A stretch of DNA of 64,000 nucleotides from Kluyvera ascorbata ATCC 33433 (GCF_000735365.1 NZ_JMPL01000001.1:62001-126000), one strand, 5' to 3'. Counted from the stretch's first letter, positions 23,974 through 36,660 are shown. Notes: generated by a model not told the origin, from the sequence alone. Translations and numbers: made by a program.

Positions 23974-26304
23974 ATCAGCGTTCGCCACCCAGGCTTTTAA
24001 TACCGCGACATCCTGCTGCCACTCGGATTTCATTTCCTCAACCCATTCACCGACGTTATCCCACCAGGCCGGAAGGTCGGGAGACTGGATCTGTTGCCCC
24101 AGCTGTTGCAGGTGACGCAGGCCGACGGAACCGGCAGCGCCTTTAATCTTATGACCTTCTTCAACAATGCCTTTCTGGTCGCGCGCGGTCAGGTTCGATT
24201 CCAGTACCGCGAGGTAGCCCGGCATCATTTTCTCGAAGACCGCCAGACCGTCGGTAATCAGCTTCGGCCCAACCAGTTCGAGGTACTGCTCCAGCATCGG
24301 AATATCCAGTAGCTGCTGCGATTTGCTGCTTTCAACAGGGGTCACGGTACTCTCCTCTTCGTCTTCAACGGTATCCCAGAACTTCTTGATCATCGCGGTC
24401 AGGGCCGGTACCGAGAGCGGTTTACTCAGCACATCGTCCATCCCGGCTTCCAGATACTCTTTCTTATCTTTCAGCACGTTCGCCGTCAGCGCAACCAGCG
24501 GAGGCAGGTCGTCAGCGTGGTATTTACGCGTCAGTTCGCGGGAGATATCTAACCCCGTCATATCCGGCAGTTGGATATCCAGCAGCACCAGGTCATATTC
24601 GCCCGGCGTGAACATCTCCAGCGCATCTTTGCCGGTCATGGCGACATCCACGCTGTTGCCCAGTTTCTCTAGCACCGAACGGGCGACAATCACGTTCAAT
24701 TCAATGTCTTCCACCAGCAGGACGTGCAGCGCAGGCAGCGGCATTTCATCGTCCTCAAACGCATCTTCAACCTCTTCCGCCACCGCTGGTGCATGCACCG
24801 TCAAGGTGAAGGTCGCGCCGTGTCCGGCCTGGCTTGAGACTTCAATATCACCGCCCATGCTTTTCGCCAGACGACGAGAGACCGCGAGGCCAATGCCGGT
24901 CCCGGTGGCAGGTTTACCGCCCTGGCTGTCTTTAACCTGATAATACATGGCGAAGATTTTATCCTGCTCTTCCTGCGGGATACCGATACCGGAGTCTTCG
25001 ACTTCAAAGTGAAGCATATCGCCTGCGTCATAGCGTACGCGCACCGTCACGCTGCCCTTCTGGGTAAACTTCACGGCGTTGCTGATAAGGTTCCACAGGA
25101 TCTGGCGCAGTCGGGTGCCGTCGGTAATCACCTTATGCGGCAGCGGTAACGTTGGCTCCATCACGAAGCGCAGACCTTTTTGCTGCGCCTGCAGACCGGA
25201 GAGGTTTTCCAGGTCGGCCAGGAAACCTGTGAAATCGACCGGCTGGTTATCCAACTGGACTTTGCGACGTTCCATTTTGTCCATATCGATAATATCGTTG
25301 AAGATATTACCCAGCGTGACCGCCGAGACATGGATGGTTTTCAGGTATTTTTCTTGTTCAGCCGTCAGGTTGGTGTCGAGCAGAATGCGGCTTAAGCCGA
25401 CGATGCCATTCAGCGGCGTACGCAGCTCATGGCTGATGGTAGAAATAAAGGTAGTCTTATCGCGGCTGGCACGCTCAAGCGCATCCTGATAGCGCTTACG
25501 CTCGGTAATATCGCGGCCAAAGCCCATCAGGCCGTGGCGTTTACCCACGCGGTCGTAATACGGCACTTTACGAATCTCGAAGCAGGCTTTGCGTCCGTCG
25601 GGATAATCAAGCCACTGTTCGTAGGTGAGCGAGACGTTGTGGCGGAAGACTTTTTCATCGGTTTCAATGACTTTCGCCGCTGCTTCAGGCGCATAAACCT
25701 CTTCCGGGTGCAGGTGAATCAACTGCTTCTCGCTTTTGCCGGTCAGCAATTCCATCGCCCGGTTACAGCCGGAGAACTCTTTATCTTCATTGCGATAGAA
25801 AACCAAATCCGGAGAAGCATCAAGGAAAGAGCGCAGGAAGGAGGATTGTTGCTCGAGGCGGATCTGCGTTTCTTCGCGCTCCTGTACCTCAATTCGCAAC
25901 TGCTCTAGCGTCGCAAGGCGCTCGGCCTCGGCTTTTTCGCGATCGCTAATCTCCTGATTGAGCTGCGAAATATTGTCTTTGAGCTGGACGTTCAGCTTGA
26001 GGTCGCGCTCGCGCATCTCTTCAAGCTTCTCCACTAGCCGGGAGAGACGTTGTCGTGACTCTTCAAGCTGTTCAACCACGACCGAAAGGAAGTAGACCGC
26101 CCAGGGCGTAATCAGCAAACCGAAGAAGATAGAACGGATAACATCAATGCTTTCAACCTGGCCGTGCAGCACCATGGTTACCGCCATTTGTACCACAATG
26201 GCCAACACCACCAGCGCCAGCGCCAACAGCATGGAGAAACGTACCAGACCCAGCTTCATCATCAGGTCGACGTAATACTGCGCCAGCATACGGATTTGCT
26301 TCAT
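23965..26304 (-). CDS. arcB: Aerobic respiration hybrid sensor kinase ArcB
   Basis: Tripartite sensor that phosphorylates ArcA when the quinone pool is reduced. 779 residues from the ATG at 26304 (MKQIRMLAQYYVDLMM). Two membrane helices (about 23-48 and 57-78), a coiled coil, a PAS domain with redox cysteines C180 and C241, H292 in STISHELRTPLNG, an ATPase domain, a receiver domain (DLVLLDIQLPD) and an HPt domain with histidine in EEGHKIKGAAGS. The upstream in-frame ATG at 26334 adds ten unconserved residues. Confidence 0.98.
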   Translation of the reverse strand: MKQIRMLAQYYVDLMMKLGLVRFSMLLALALVVLAIVVQMAVTMVLHGQVESIDVIRSIFFGLLITPWAVYFLSVVVEQLEESRQRLSRLVEKLEEMRERDLKLNVQLKDNISQLNQEISDREKAEAERLATLEQLRIEVQEREETQIRLEQQSSFLRSFLDASPDLVFYRNEDKEFSGCNRAMELLTGKSEKQLIHLHPEEVYAPEAAAKVIETDEKVFRHNVSLTYEQWLDYPDGRKACFEIRKVPYYDRVGKRHGLMGFGRDITERKRYQDALERASRDKTTFISTISHELRTPLNGIVGLSRILLDTNLTAEQEKYLKTIHVSAVTLGNIFNDIIDMDKMERRKVQLDNQPVDFTGFLADLENLSGLQAQQKGLRFVMEPTLPLPHKVITDGTRLRQILWNLISNAVKFTQKGSVTVRVRYDAGDMLHFEVEDSGIGIPQEEQDKIFAMYYQVKDSQGGKPATGTGIGLAVSRRLAKSMGGDIEVSSQAGHGATFTLTVHAPAVAEEVEDAFEDDEMPLPALHVLLVEDIELNVIVARSVLEKLGNSVDVAMTGKDALEMFTPGEYDLVLLDIQLPDMTGLDISRELTRKYHADDLPPLVALTANVLKDKKEYLEAGMDDVLSKPLSVPALTAMIKKFWDTVEDEEESTVTPVESSKSQQLLDIPMLEQYLELVGPKLITDGLAVFEKMMPGYLAVLESNLTARDQKGIVEEGHKIKGAAGSVGLRHLQQLGQQIQSPDLPAWWDNVGEWVEEMKSEWQQDVAVLKAWVANADKK

Positions 26305-26412
26305 AAGGGATTCCTTAACGACAACGTCGTTCAATAATACCCAATTCTGAGCGTGGCGCGGTAGGTTGTGCGAAAAATGCGGGGATTATCTGCTAATTGG
26401 GCCACGGAGCCA

Positions 26413-26494
26413 TTCCCGGCGGCGCTTCGCTTGGCCGGGCTACACGGCTACATTGCCGTTGTAGGCCGGATAAGGCAGCGCCGCCATCCGGCAA
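26413..26494. repeat. REP-like pair between yhcC and arcB
   Basis: TTCCCGGCGGCGC...GGCCGGGCTAC (26413-26443) and TGTAGGCCGGATAAGGC...GCCATCCGGCAA (26460-26494). Two palindromic units in the gap after yhcC. Confidence 0.7.
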
Positions 26495-26500
26495 TGGGCG

Positions 26501-27424
26501 CTATGGCTGCACCCACGGAGTGCCCAGCGCCGAGCCCTGCACGCCATGTTCGTTCAGGTACTTATCCAGCTCGACCATTCCTGTCCAGCGGTTCTCACAC
26601 CACAGCGGAGCCAGCAGCGTCGGGCGACGTGCGCTGGCGGAGATACGATGATAAATCACCTCCGGCGGCGTATGGCGAATCATCTCACCCGCGGTTACCG
26701 TATAGTCGTCCAGCTCAAGACCGTTCAGACGCCCGGCTTCCCAGGCTTTGGCCATGATGCTGCCGGTAACAATATGCAGCGGATGCAGCTTAATGCCGTC
26801 AACACCGGTTTCAACCACCTGCTGGAGCGTCTCCAGGCATTCGCTCTGCCCTTCGCCCGGCAGGCCGACAATCAGGTGGCTACACACCTTTAGCCCGCGT
26901 TCGCGCGCCAGACGTGTGGTGTTCTGATAGCAGGCGAAATCATGGCCACGGTTAATCCGGTGCAGCGTTTTATCGTGCGCCGTTTGCAGGCCGAGCTCCA
27001 GCCACACTTCATAGCCCTGCTCGTGGTACTCACTTAGCAGGTCGAGTACCGCCTCCGGCACGCAGTCCGGGCGCGTGCCAACGCACAGCCCAACAATATT
27101 TGCCTGGCTTACCGCCTGTTGATACATCGAACGCAGCACCTGCACTTCGGCAAAGGTGCTGGTATAGGCCTGGAAATAGGCCAGATAGCGTTTTGCGCGG
27201 TTCACCAGCTGCGCCTGATGCGCCAGCTGCTCGGCAATCGACTTATACTGCTGCTCTTCATCGGCAAACGAGGCGACATTACAGAACGTACAGCCGCCGC
27301 GGCCGATGGTGCCATCGCGGTTTGGGCAGCTAAATCCACCATGCAGCGTCAGTTTATGAACCTTTTCGCCATAACGACGCGTAAGATCCCCACCAAACAT
27401 ATTGACTAATTTTTGTAACTGCAT
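26501..27424 (-). CDS. yhcC: Radical SAM protein YhcC
   Basis: Radical SAM enzyme of the YhcC family, function not established. 307 residues from the ATG at 27424 (MQLQKLVNMFGG). The cluster-binding cysteines appear as CPNRDGTIGRGGCTFCNVA: the first Cys plus a CxxC pair, a spacing typical of Elp3-like radical SAM proteins. GLQTAHDKTLHRINRGHD and SHLIVGLPGEG are further family segments. It is divergent from gltB across 685 bases. Confidence 0.95.
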   Translation of the reverse strand: MQLQKLVNMFGGDLTRRYGEKVHKLTLHGGFSCPNRDGTIGRGGCTFCNVASFADEEQQYKSIAEQLAHQAQLVNRAKRYLAYFQAYTSTFAEVQVLRSMYQQAVSQANIVGLCVGTRPDCVPEAVLDLLSEYHEQGYEVWLELGLQTAHDKTLHRINRGHDFACYQNTTRLARERGLKVCSHLIVGLPGEGQSECLETLQQVVETGVDGIKLHPLHIVTGSIMAKAWEAGRLNGLELDDYTVTAGEMIRHTPPEVIYHRISASARRPTLLAPLWCENRWTGMVELDKYLNEHGVQGSALGTPWVQP

Positions 27425-27721
27425 AATCTGATAGACCGGCCTGAAGAAAGGGGCCAAGCCTGCCACTTTTAGTCTCGATCGGCGATGACCTGGATCAATC
27501 GCCATGTAGACCTTTTATCTCATTGCATAACAAATCAAAATAACTGCAATTTCATTCAAAGCCATATAGATTATTTTTACTTATGTTCAGCGGCTAATTT
27601 GCAATAATCTATCTGCCGTTGAAAAACAGAGTGATCCTATACCCCCACACTCCATGCCAGCATTAAATGCTACTTATTGCAGAATAAACAGTGCATGACG
27701 ATTAAAACAGCGCTTTCAGAT

Positions 27722-27737
27722 AGTGAGACAGATCACA
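27722..27737. promoter_or_regulatory. Candidate CRP-binding site upstream of gltB
   Basis: AGTGA-N6-TCACA, one mismatch from the TGTGA-N6-TCACA core. About 100 bases upstream of the proposed start point. CRP control of gltB is known in E. coli; this site is identified only by pattern. Confidence 0.45.
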
Positions 27738-27862
27738 CTCGTGAATCCCCTTCAGCACGGTTAACGCCAGTCTAAAATGTCACATTTTTCTTATATATCA
27801 TTGTGTTAATTGCTCTATAGCACATTTCTGTATAAATAAGATTGCCATTTGACCTATGTATC

Positions 27863-27945
27863 GATTCCCGATAAGTTGGGAATCCGCTGGAAGCTTTCTG
27901 GATGAGCAGTCTGCTCATCATATTTATGCAGTAATTGAGATTCCC
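27863..27945 (+). promoter_or_regulatory. gltB leader: mutually exclusive hairpins
   Basis: Segment 1 GATTCCC (27863-27869), segment 2 GGGAATC (27878-27884) and segment 3 GATTCCC (27939-27945). Segment 2 can pair perfectly with either neighbour; pairing with 3 encloses the perfect hairpin GATGAGCA-GTC-TGCTCATC (27901-27919). A ten-codon ORF, MSSLLIIFMQ (27902-27934), runs through that inner hairpin and stops four bases before segment 3. This looks like a conformational switch, but function is inference. Confidence 0.4.
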
Positions 27946-28021
27946 TCTTAAGCAAGTCCTCAAACTTGTGCGACCTACGCGAAAAGGATAAAAGAGGGCG
28001 AATGCGAGGTTAGGCAGATGA

Positions 28022-28108
28022 ATGCCATACCCCGTCGCCATGCTCTTGCTGTGCCTTGCGCGCAATCGATTAAGGGGGCGTCCCGTAGAGCCTGGGGAGG
28101 TTCACTGA
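28022..28108 (+). promoter_or_regulatory. Possible 28-codon leader ORF stopping one base before gltB
   Basis: ATG at 28022 encodes MPYPVAMLLLCLARNRLRGR followed by PVEPGEVH, then TGA at 28106-28108. The gltB ATG begins at 28110, and the gltB ribosome binding site lies inside this ORF. This geometry could couple translation. No strong ribosome binding site precedes the small ORF, so it may be chance. Confidence 0.25.
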
Positions 28109-28109
28109 T

Positions 28110-31100
28110 ATGTTGTACGATAAATCCCTTGAGAGGGATAACTGTGGTTTCGGCCTGATCGCCCACATAGAAGGCGAACCTAGCCACAAGGTAGTGCGTA
28201 CCGCGATACACGCACTGGCCCGAATGCAGCACCGCGGCGCAATACTCGCCGATGGTAAAACCGGTGACGGTTGTGGCCTGCTGCTGCAAAAACCTGACCG
28301 TTTCTTTCGCATCGTCGCCGAAGAGCGCGGCTGGCGCTTAGCGAAAAACTATGCCGTTGGGATGCTGTTCCTGAATAAGGATCCTGAACTGGCTGCGGCG
28401 TCTCGCCGTGTTGTAGAAGAAGAACTGCAGCGTGAAACCCTGTCTATCGTCGGCTGGCGCGATGTGCCAACCAATGAAGGCGTGCTGGGTGAAATCGCCC
28501 TCTCCTCTCTGCCTCGCATTGAACAAATTTTCGTTAACGCCCCTGCGGGCTGGCGTCCACGCGATATGGAACGCCGTCTGTTTATCGCCCGTCGCCGTAT
28601 CGAAAAACGCCTCCAGGAAGATAAAGACTTCTACGTTTGTAGCCTGTCGAACCTGGTCAACATCTATAAAGGTCTGTGTATGCCGGCGGATTTGCCGCGC
28701 TTCTACCTGGACCTCGCGGACCTGCGTCTGGAGTCGGCCATCTGCCTGTTCCACCAGCGCTTCTCCACCAACACCGTTCCACGCTGGCCGCTGGCTCAGC
28801 CGTTCCGCTACCTGGCGCACAACGGCGAGATCAACACCATCACCGGTAACCGCCAGTGGGCGCGCGCGCGTACCTATAAGTTCCAGACCCCGCTAATCCC
28901 GGATCTGCACGACGCTGCGCCTTTCGTTAACGAAACCGGCTCCGACTCCAGCTCCATGGATAACATGCTTGAGCTACTGCTGGCAGGCGGGATGGACATC
29001 ATTCGCGCCATGCGTCTGCTGGTACCACCGGCCTGGCAGAATAACCCGGATATGGACCCGGACCTGCGTTCGTTCTTCGACTTTAACTCCATGCACATGG
29101 AGCCGTGGGATGGCCCGGCAGGTATCGTCATGTCTGACGGTCGCTATGCCGCCTGTAACCTCGACCGTAACGGTCTGCGCCCGGCGCGCTACGTCATCAC
29201 CAAAGACAAGCTCATCACCTGCGCTTCTGAAGTCGGTATCTGGGATTACCAGCCTGACGAAGTGGTTGAAAAAGGCCGTGTAGGCCCAGGCGAGCTGATG
29301 GTTATCGACACCCGCAGTGGCCGCATTCTGCACTCTGCTGAAACCGACAACGATCTGAAAAGCCGCCACCCGTACAAAGAGTGGATGGAGAAAAACGTTC
29401 GCCGCCTGGTGCCGTTTGAAGATCTGGCCGATGACCGTGTTGGCAGCCGCGAGCTGGACGACGATACGCTTGCCAGCTATCAGAAACAGTTTAACTACAG
29501 CGCCGAAGAGCTGGATTCCGTTATCCGCGTGCTCGGCGAAAATGGCCAGGAAGCGGTCGGCTCAATGGGTGACGATACCCCGTTTGCCGTGCTCTCCAGC
29601 CAGCCGCGTATTATTTACGACTATTTCCGTCAGCAGTTTGCGCAGGTGACCAACCCGCCAATCGACCCGCTGCGTGAAGCGCACGTGATGTCGCTGGCGA
29701 CCAGCATCGGCCGTGAAATGAACGTCTTCTGCGAAGCGGAAGGCCAGGCGCACCGTCTGAGCTTCAAATCACCGATTCTGCTGTACTCCGATTTCAATCA
29801 GCTCACCACGATGAAAGAGGAGCACTACCGCGCCGATACGCTGGATATCACCTTCGATGTGACGGAAACCAACCTTGAAGAGACGGTGAAAGCGCTGTGC
29901 GACAAAGCCGAAGAGATGGTACGCAATGGTACCGTTCTGCTGGTGCTTTCTGACCGTAACATCGCCAAAAATCGTCTGCCGGTACCGGCACCGATGGCGG
30001 TAGGCGCCATTCAGGCTCGTCTGGTTGATAAGAGCCTGCGCTGCGATGCCAACATCATCGTCGAAACCGCCAGCGCCCGCGACCCGCACCACTTTGCGGT
30101 ACTGCTCGGCTTTGGCGCCACGGCAATCTACCCGTACCTGGCTTATGAAACCCTGGGACGTCTGATTGATACGCATGCTATCGAGAAAGACTACCGCACG
30201 GTGATGCTGAACTACCGTAACGGCATCAACAAAGGCCTGTACAAGATCATGTCCAAAATGGGCATCTCGACCATCGCGTCCTATCGCTGCTCCAAGCTGT
30301 TTGAAGCCGTGGGTCTGCACGATGACGTGGTTGAGAACTGCTTCCAGGGCGTGGTTAGCCGCATCGGCGGTGCATCGTTCGACGACTTCCAGCAGGACCT
30401 GCTGAACCTGTCGAAACGTGCCTGGCTGGCGCGTAAACCGCTGGATCAGGGCGGCCTGCTCAAATACGTTCACGGCGGTGAATATCACGCTTATAACCCG
30501 GACGTGGTGCGTACTCTGCAACAGGCAGTACAGAGCGGTGAGTACAGCGATTACAAAGAATATGCAGAGCTGGTGAACAACCGTCCTGCGGCAACGCTGC
30601 GCGATCTGCTGGCGATCACCCCGAACGGGGAAACCGTAAACCTGGCCGACGTTGAACCAGCGAGCGACCTGTTCAAACGTTTCGACACCGCAGCGATGTC
30701 TATCGGCGCACTGAGCCCGGAAGCGCACGAAGCGCTGGCTGAAGCGATGAACAGCATCGGCGGTAACTCGAACTCCGGCGAAGGCGGCGAAGACCCGGCG
30801 CGTTACGGCACCAACAAAGTATCGCGCATTAAGCAGGTGGCTTCCGGTCGCTTTGGCGTGACCCCAGCGTATCTGGTTAACGCCGACGTGATTCAGATTA
30901 AAGTTGCCCAGGGCGCGAAGCCAGGCGAAGGCGGTCAGTTGCCGGGTGATAAAGTCACCCCGTACATCGCCAAACTGCGCTATTCCGTACCGGGCGTGAC
31001 GCTGATTTCTCCGCCACCGCACCACGATATTTACTCTATCGAGGATCTGGCGCAGCTGATTTTCGACCTGAAACAGGTCAACCCGAAAGCGATGATCTCC

Positions 31101-32570
31101 GTGAAGCTGGTTTCCGAACCGGGCGTCGGCACTATCGCCACGGGCGTAGCGAAAGCTTACGCTGACCTGATTACCATCGCTGGCTATGACGGCGGCACCG
31201 GCGCAAGCCCGCTGTCTTCCGTCAAATATGCGGGCTGCCCGTGGGAACTGGGCCTGGTGGAAACCCAGCAGGCGCTGGTTGCTAACGGCCTGCGTCACAA
31301 GATTCGTCTGCAGGTAGACGGCGGCCTGAAAACCGGCGTCGACATCATTAAAGCAGCGATCCTCGGCGCAGAAAGCTTCGGCTTCGGCACCGGTCCAATG
31401 GTCGCGCTGGGCTGTAAATACCTGCGTATTTGCCACCTGAACAACTGTGCAACCGGTGTTGCAACTCAGGATGACAAACTGCGTAAGAACCACTATCACG
31501 GCCTGCCGTTCAAAGTGACTAACTACTTTGAATTTATCGCCCGTGAAGTGCGCGAGCTGATGGCCGAGTTGGGCGTAACCCGCCTCGTAGACCTGATTGG
31601 CCGCACCGACCTGCTCAAAGAGCTGGATGGCTTCACCGCCAAGCAGCAGAAGCTGGAGCTGTCTCGTTTGCTGGAAACCGCCGAGCCGCACCCAGGTAAA
31701 GCGCTGTACTGCACCGAAAACAACCCGCCGTTTGATAACGGCGTGCTGAACGCACAGCTGCTACAGCAGGCGAAACCGTTTGTTGATGACCGCCAGAGCA
31801 AAACCTTCTGGTTCGACATCCGCAACACCGACCGTTCCGTAGGCGCGTCGCTGTCTGGCTATATTGCCCAGACGCACGGCGACCAGGGACTGGCATCGGA
31901 TCCGATTAAAGCGCACTTCAGCGGCACCGCAGGTCAGAGCTTCGGCGTGTGGAACGCAGGCGGCGTTGAGCTGTACCTGACCGGCGATGCCAACGACTAC
32001 GTCGGTAAAGGGATGGCGGGTGGTCTGCTGGCGATTCGTCCTCCGGTGGGTTCTTCCTTCCGCAGCCATGAAGCGAGCATTATCGGTAACACCTGCCTGT
32101 ACGGCGCAACCGGCGGTCGTCTGTACGCCGCAGGGCGTGCGGGTGAACGTTTCGGCGTACGTAACTCCGGGGCGATTACCGTGGTGGAAGGTATTGGCGA
32201 CAACGGCTGTGAATACATGACTGGCGGCATCGTCTGCGTGCTGGGCAAAACGGGCGTTAACTTCGGCGCCGGTATGACGGGCGGCTTCGCCTACGTACTG
32301 GATGAAGACGGTGATTTCCGTAAACGCGTGAACCCGGAACTGGTGGAAGTGCTGGATGTCGACTCGCTGGCGATTCACGAAGAGCACCTGCGCGGTCTGA
32401 TTACCGAACACGTGCAGTTAACCGGTTCTTCCCGCGGCGAAGAGATCCTGGCGCACTGGCCGTCTTACTCCGCGAAGTTCGCGCTGGTTAAGCCGAAGTC
32501 CAGTGATGTGAAAGCCCTGTTGGGTCACCGTAGTCGTAGCGCAGCTGAGCTGCGTGTGCAGGCGCAGTAA
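28110..32570 (+). CDS. gltB: Glutamate synthase (NADPH) large subunit
   Basis: Alpha subunit of GOGAT, which makes two glutamates from glutamine and 2-oxoglutarate. 1486 residues. An 11-residue propeptide precedes the N-terminal nucleophile C12 ([12 protein letters not shown]) of the glutaminase domain. A central domain follows, then the FMN-binding synthase domain ([17 protein letters not shown]), the [3Fe-4S] ligands C1102, C1108 and C1113, and the C-terminal beta-helix repeats ([20 protein letters not shown]). The start is set by GGGGAGG at 28094-28100; an in-frame stop lies at 28086. Ten bases precede gltD. Confidence 0.98.
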   Translation: MLYDKSLERDNCGFGLIAHIEGEPSHKVVRTAIHALARMQHRGAILADGKTGDGCGLLLQKPDRFFRIVAEERGWRLAKNYAVGMLFLNKDPELAAASRRVVEEELQRETLSIVGWRDVPTNEGVLGEIALSSLPRIEQIFVNAPAGWRPRDMERRLFIARRRIEKRLQEDKDFYVCSLSNLVNIYKGLCMPADLPRFYLDLADLRLESAICLFHQRFSTNTVPRWPLAQPFRYLAHNGEINTITGNRQWARARTYKFQTPLIPDLHDAAPFVNETGSDSSSMDNMLELLLAGGMDIIRAMRLLVPPAWQNNPDMDPDLRSFFDFNSMHMEPWDGPAGIVMSDGRYAACNLDRNGLRPARYVITKDKLITCASEVGIWDYQPDEVVEKGRVGPGELMVIDTRSGRILHSAETDNDLKSRHPYKEWMEKNVRRLVPFEDLADDRVGSRELDDDTLASYQKQFNYSAEELDSVIRVLGENGQEAVGSMGDDTPFAVLSSQPRIIYDYFRQQFAQVTNPPIDPLREAHVMSLATSIGREMNVFCEAEGQAHRLSFKSPILLYSDFNQLTTMKEEHYRADTLDITFDVTETNLEETVKALCDKAEEMVRNGTVLLVLSDRNIAKNRLPVPAPMAVGAIQARLVDKSLRCDANIIVETASARDPHHFAVLLGFGATAIYPYLAYETLGRLIDTHAIEKDYRTVMLNYRNGINKGLYKIMSKMGISTIASYRCSKLFEAVGLHDDVVENCFQGVVSRIGGASFDDFQQDLLNLSKRAWLARKPLDQGGLLKYVHGGEYHAYNPDVVRTLQQAVQSGEYSDYKEYAELVNNRPAATLRDLLAITPNGETVNLADVEPASDLFKRFDTAAMSIGALSPEAHEALAEAMNSIGGNSNSGEGGEDPARYGTNKVSRIKQVASGRFGVTPAYLVNADVIQIKVAQGAKPGEGGQLPGDKVTPYIAKLRYSVPGVTLISPPPHHDIYSIEDLAQLIFDLKQVNPKAMISVKLVSEPGVGTIATGVAKAYADLITIAGYDGGTGASPLSSVKYAGCPWELGLVETQQALVANGLRHKIRLQVDGGLKTGVDIIKAAILGAESFGFGTGPMVALGCKYLRICHLNNCATGVATQDDKLRKNHYHGLPFKVTNYFEFIAREVRELMAELGVTRLVDLIGRTDLLKELDGFTAKQQKLELSRLLETAEPHPGKALYCTENNPPFDNGVLNAQLLQQAKPFVDDRQSKTFWFDIRNTDRSVGASLSGYIAQTHGDQGLASDPIKAHFSGTAGQSFGVWNAGGVELYLTGDANDYVGKGMAGGLLAIRPPVGSSFRSHEASIIGNTCLYGATGGRLYAAGRAGERFGVRNSGAITVVEGIGDNGCEYMTGGIVCVLGKTGVNFGAGMTGGFAYVLDEDGDFRKRVNPELVEVLDVDSLAIHEEHLRGLITEHVQLTGSSRGEEILAHWPSYSAKFALVKPKSSDVKALLGHRSRSAAELRVQAQ

Positions 32571-33998
<1,428 letters not shown>

Positions 33999-34009
33999 AG
34001 TCCTTATCT

Positions 34010-34047
34010 GGCCCCTTTCTCCGCTTGCGGATAGGGGCCTTGTTTTT
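34010..34047 (+). terminator. Terminator of gltBD
   Basis: GGCCCCT (34010-34016) pairs with AGGGGCC (34033-34039); the inner bases CCGC/GCGG extend the structure, and TTGTTTTT follows. Confidence 0.85.
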
Positions 34048-34127
34048 CCCCAACTTTCTCAGCCATTCGTTGAAAATCACTCGCAAATGGCGTTGGCAGC
34101 ACGAAAAACACGACCTGACTGACATAA

Positions 34128-34152
34128 CAAAACAGGCCCCAAAGGGCCTGTT
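34128..34152 (-). terminator. Terminator of sspAB
   Basis: AACAGGCCC/GGGCCTGTT with a four-base loop, followed on the minus strand by TTTGTTATG. It lies six bases beyond the sspB stop. Confidence 0.8.
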
Positions 34153-34158
34153 CTCATC

Positions 34159-34659
34159 TTACTTCACAACGCGCAGCGCCGGTCGCCCACCGCGAGGTGG
34201 TGGCGGCGTATCATCCGGATCGTTGTCATCGCTGATATCAGGCTTATCGCCATCAATCACCGACATCACCGTTTCGCTTCCACCGTTATCCACGGCTTCA
34301 TCGTCGTTGAAGCTGTCCGCATTCTCATCGTACGCGGCTTCAGGTTCGAACATGGTTCCAGCGCCGTTTTCACGGGCATAGATAGCCAGCACGGCAGCCA
34401 GCGGCACATTAACCTGACGCGGTACGCCGCCAAAGCGCGCGTTAAAGCGCACTTCATCGTTGGCCAGTTCAAGATTGCCCACCGCGCGTGGCGCGATATT
34501 CAATACGATCTGTCCATCGCGCGCGTACTCCATTGGTACGTTCACGCCTGGCATCATGACATCGACCACCAGATGCGGCGTCAGCTGGTTATCCAGCAGC
34601 CACTCGTAGAACGCACGCAGCAGGTACGGGCGGCGTGGAGAAAGCTGTGAAACTTCCAT
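34159..34659 (-). CDS. sspB: ClpXP specificity-enhancing factor SspB
   Basis: Adaptor that tethers SsrA-tagged proteins and RseA fragments to ClpXP. 166 residues: an SspB fold of about 110 residues, an acidic linker, and the C-terminal ClpX-binding motif RPALRVVK. Four bases after sspA. Confidence 0.97.
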   Translation of the reverse strand: MEVSQLSPRRPYLLRAFYEWLLDNQLTPHLVVDVMMPGVNVPMEYARDGQIVLNIAPRAVGNLELANDEVRFNARFGGVPRQVNVPLAAVLAIYARENGAGTMFEPEAAYDENADSFNDDEAVDNGGSETVMSVIDGDKPDISDDNDPDDTPPPPRGGRPALRVVK

Positions 34660-34663
34660 TCAA

Positions 34664-35302
34664 TTAACCCCGGCCAAGGCGCATTTCGCGCTCGGCTTCC
34701 GTTAAAGAGGCGAGGAAAGAATCACGTTCGAAGACGCGAGTCATATAGCCTTTCAGCTCTTTCGCACCGGCACCAACCAGCTCGATACCCATGACAGGCA
34801 AGCGCCACAGCAGTGGAGCCAGGTAGCAATCGACAATACTGAACTCGTCGCTCAGGAAAAATGGCTTCTGAGTGAAGACCGGCGCAATCGCCAGCAGCTC
34901 TTCACGCAGTTGCTTACGTGCAGCATCAGCCTGAGCAGAAGAACCATTCATCACGGTGTTCATCAGCGAGTACCAGTCTTTTTCGATGCGGTGCATGTAC
35001 AGACGGCTTTCACCGCGTGCGACCGGGTAGACAGGCATCAGCGGCGGATGAGGGAAACGCTCATCCAGGTATTCCATAATGATGCGTGACTCCCACAGAG
35101 TCAGTTCACGATCCACCAGTGTCGGTACGCTTTGATTCGGGTTGAGGTCAATCAGATCCTGCGGTGGATTGTCCTTTTCCACATGCTCTATCTCAAAGCT
35201 GACGCCTTTCTCAGCCAGCACGATGCGGACCTGATGGCTATAGATGTCAGTAGGACCAGAAAACAGCGTCATTACCGAACGTTTGTTGGCAGCGACAGCC
35301 AT
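34664..35302 (-). CDS. sspA: Stringent starvation protein A
   Basis: RNA polymerase-associated protein with a glutathione S-transferase fold; supports stationary-phase acid tolerance and phage P1 late transcription. 212 residues; N-terminal MAVAANKRSVMTLFSGPTD and the surface segment PHPPLMPVYPVARGE match E. coli. First gene of sspAB. Confidence 0.97.
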   Translation of the reverse strand: MAVAANKRSVMTLFSGPTDIYSHQVRIVLAEKGVSFEIEHVEKDNPPQDLIDLNPNQSVPTLVDRELTLWESRIIMEYLDERFPHPPLMPVYPVARGESRLYMHRIEKDWYSLMNTVMNGSSAQADAARKQLREELLAIAPVFTQKPFFLSDEFSIVDCYLAPLLWRLPVMGIELVGAGAKELKGYMTRVFERDSFLASLTEAEREMRLGRG

Positions 35303-35602
35303 GAAAACCTCCAGGTATATTCAGAATTTTTACTGCTACCAGCCGCAAAGGCGGCTAGCCAGATGATTAGCCTTATCTGCACGCTGTACGACATTCCCGT
35401 TTACGAATTAAACAAAAAATGAACAATCGCGCGCATTTGGGCAGAAAATTGGATGATAGTCTACCAGATTTTGAACGGCTTGTGGTGAGGGGATTCCGGA
35501 AAAGCGGAAAAAGAGCCCACTGGCTTCTGGTTTACAGGCATAAAAAAACCCGCCTGAGCGGGTTTTTTTTCGCCAATTGTTGTCTGCCGAAGCAGAAACA
35601 AA
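35303..35602. promoter_or_regulatory. rpsI-sspA intergenic region
   Basis: 300 bases without a gene. It holds the rpsI terminator (35542-35570) and AT-rich DNA from about 35380 to 35460 that should contain the sspA promoter. Short open frames here show no recognisable protein. Confidence 0.5.
35542..35570 (-). terminator. Terminator of rplM-rpsI
   Basis: AAAAAAACCCGC CTGA GCGGGTTTTTTTT: near-perfect stem with T-runs on both strands, just beyond rpsI. Confidence 0.92.
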
Positions 35603-35998
<396 letters not shown>

Positions 35999-36010
35999 CT
36001 ATAATCCCGA

Positions 36011-36660
<650 letters not shown>

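Larger units (their letters stand above)
27425..28109. promoter_or_regulatory. gltBD regulatory region and long 5' leader
   Basis: No conventional gene in 685 bases. From left: AT-rich upstream DNA; a CRP-like site AGTGA-GACAGA-TCACA at 27722-27737; a possible -10 TATAAA at 27831-27836, implying a leader of about 265 nt; several hairpins at 27863-27945; two possible short ORFs; and GGGGAGG at 28094-28100 before the gltB ATG. In E. coli gltBDF is controlled by Lrp, IHF, CRP and ArgR over a similarly extended region. The assigned start site is a guess. Confidence 0.55.

Noticed and set aside
27425-28109. Possible unannotated gene upstream of gltB
   Set aside because: Open frames of 80-100 codons on the minus strand (for example 27772-28065) have no ribosome binding site or family match; the DNA looks regulatory.
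29769-31691. 640-codon open frame on the strand opposite gltB
   Set aside because: Lies wholly inside the conserved gltB gene, has low-complexity His/Phe/Val-rich translation typical of the antisense of GC-rich genes, and resembles no protein.
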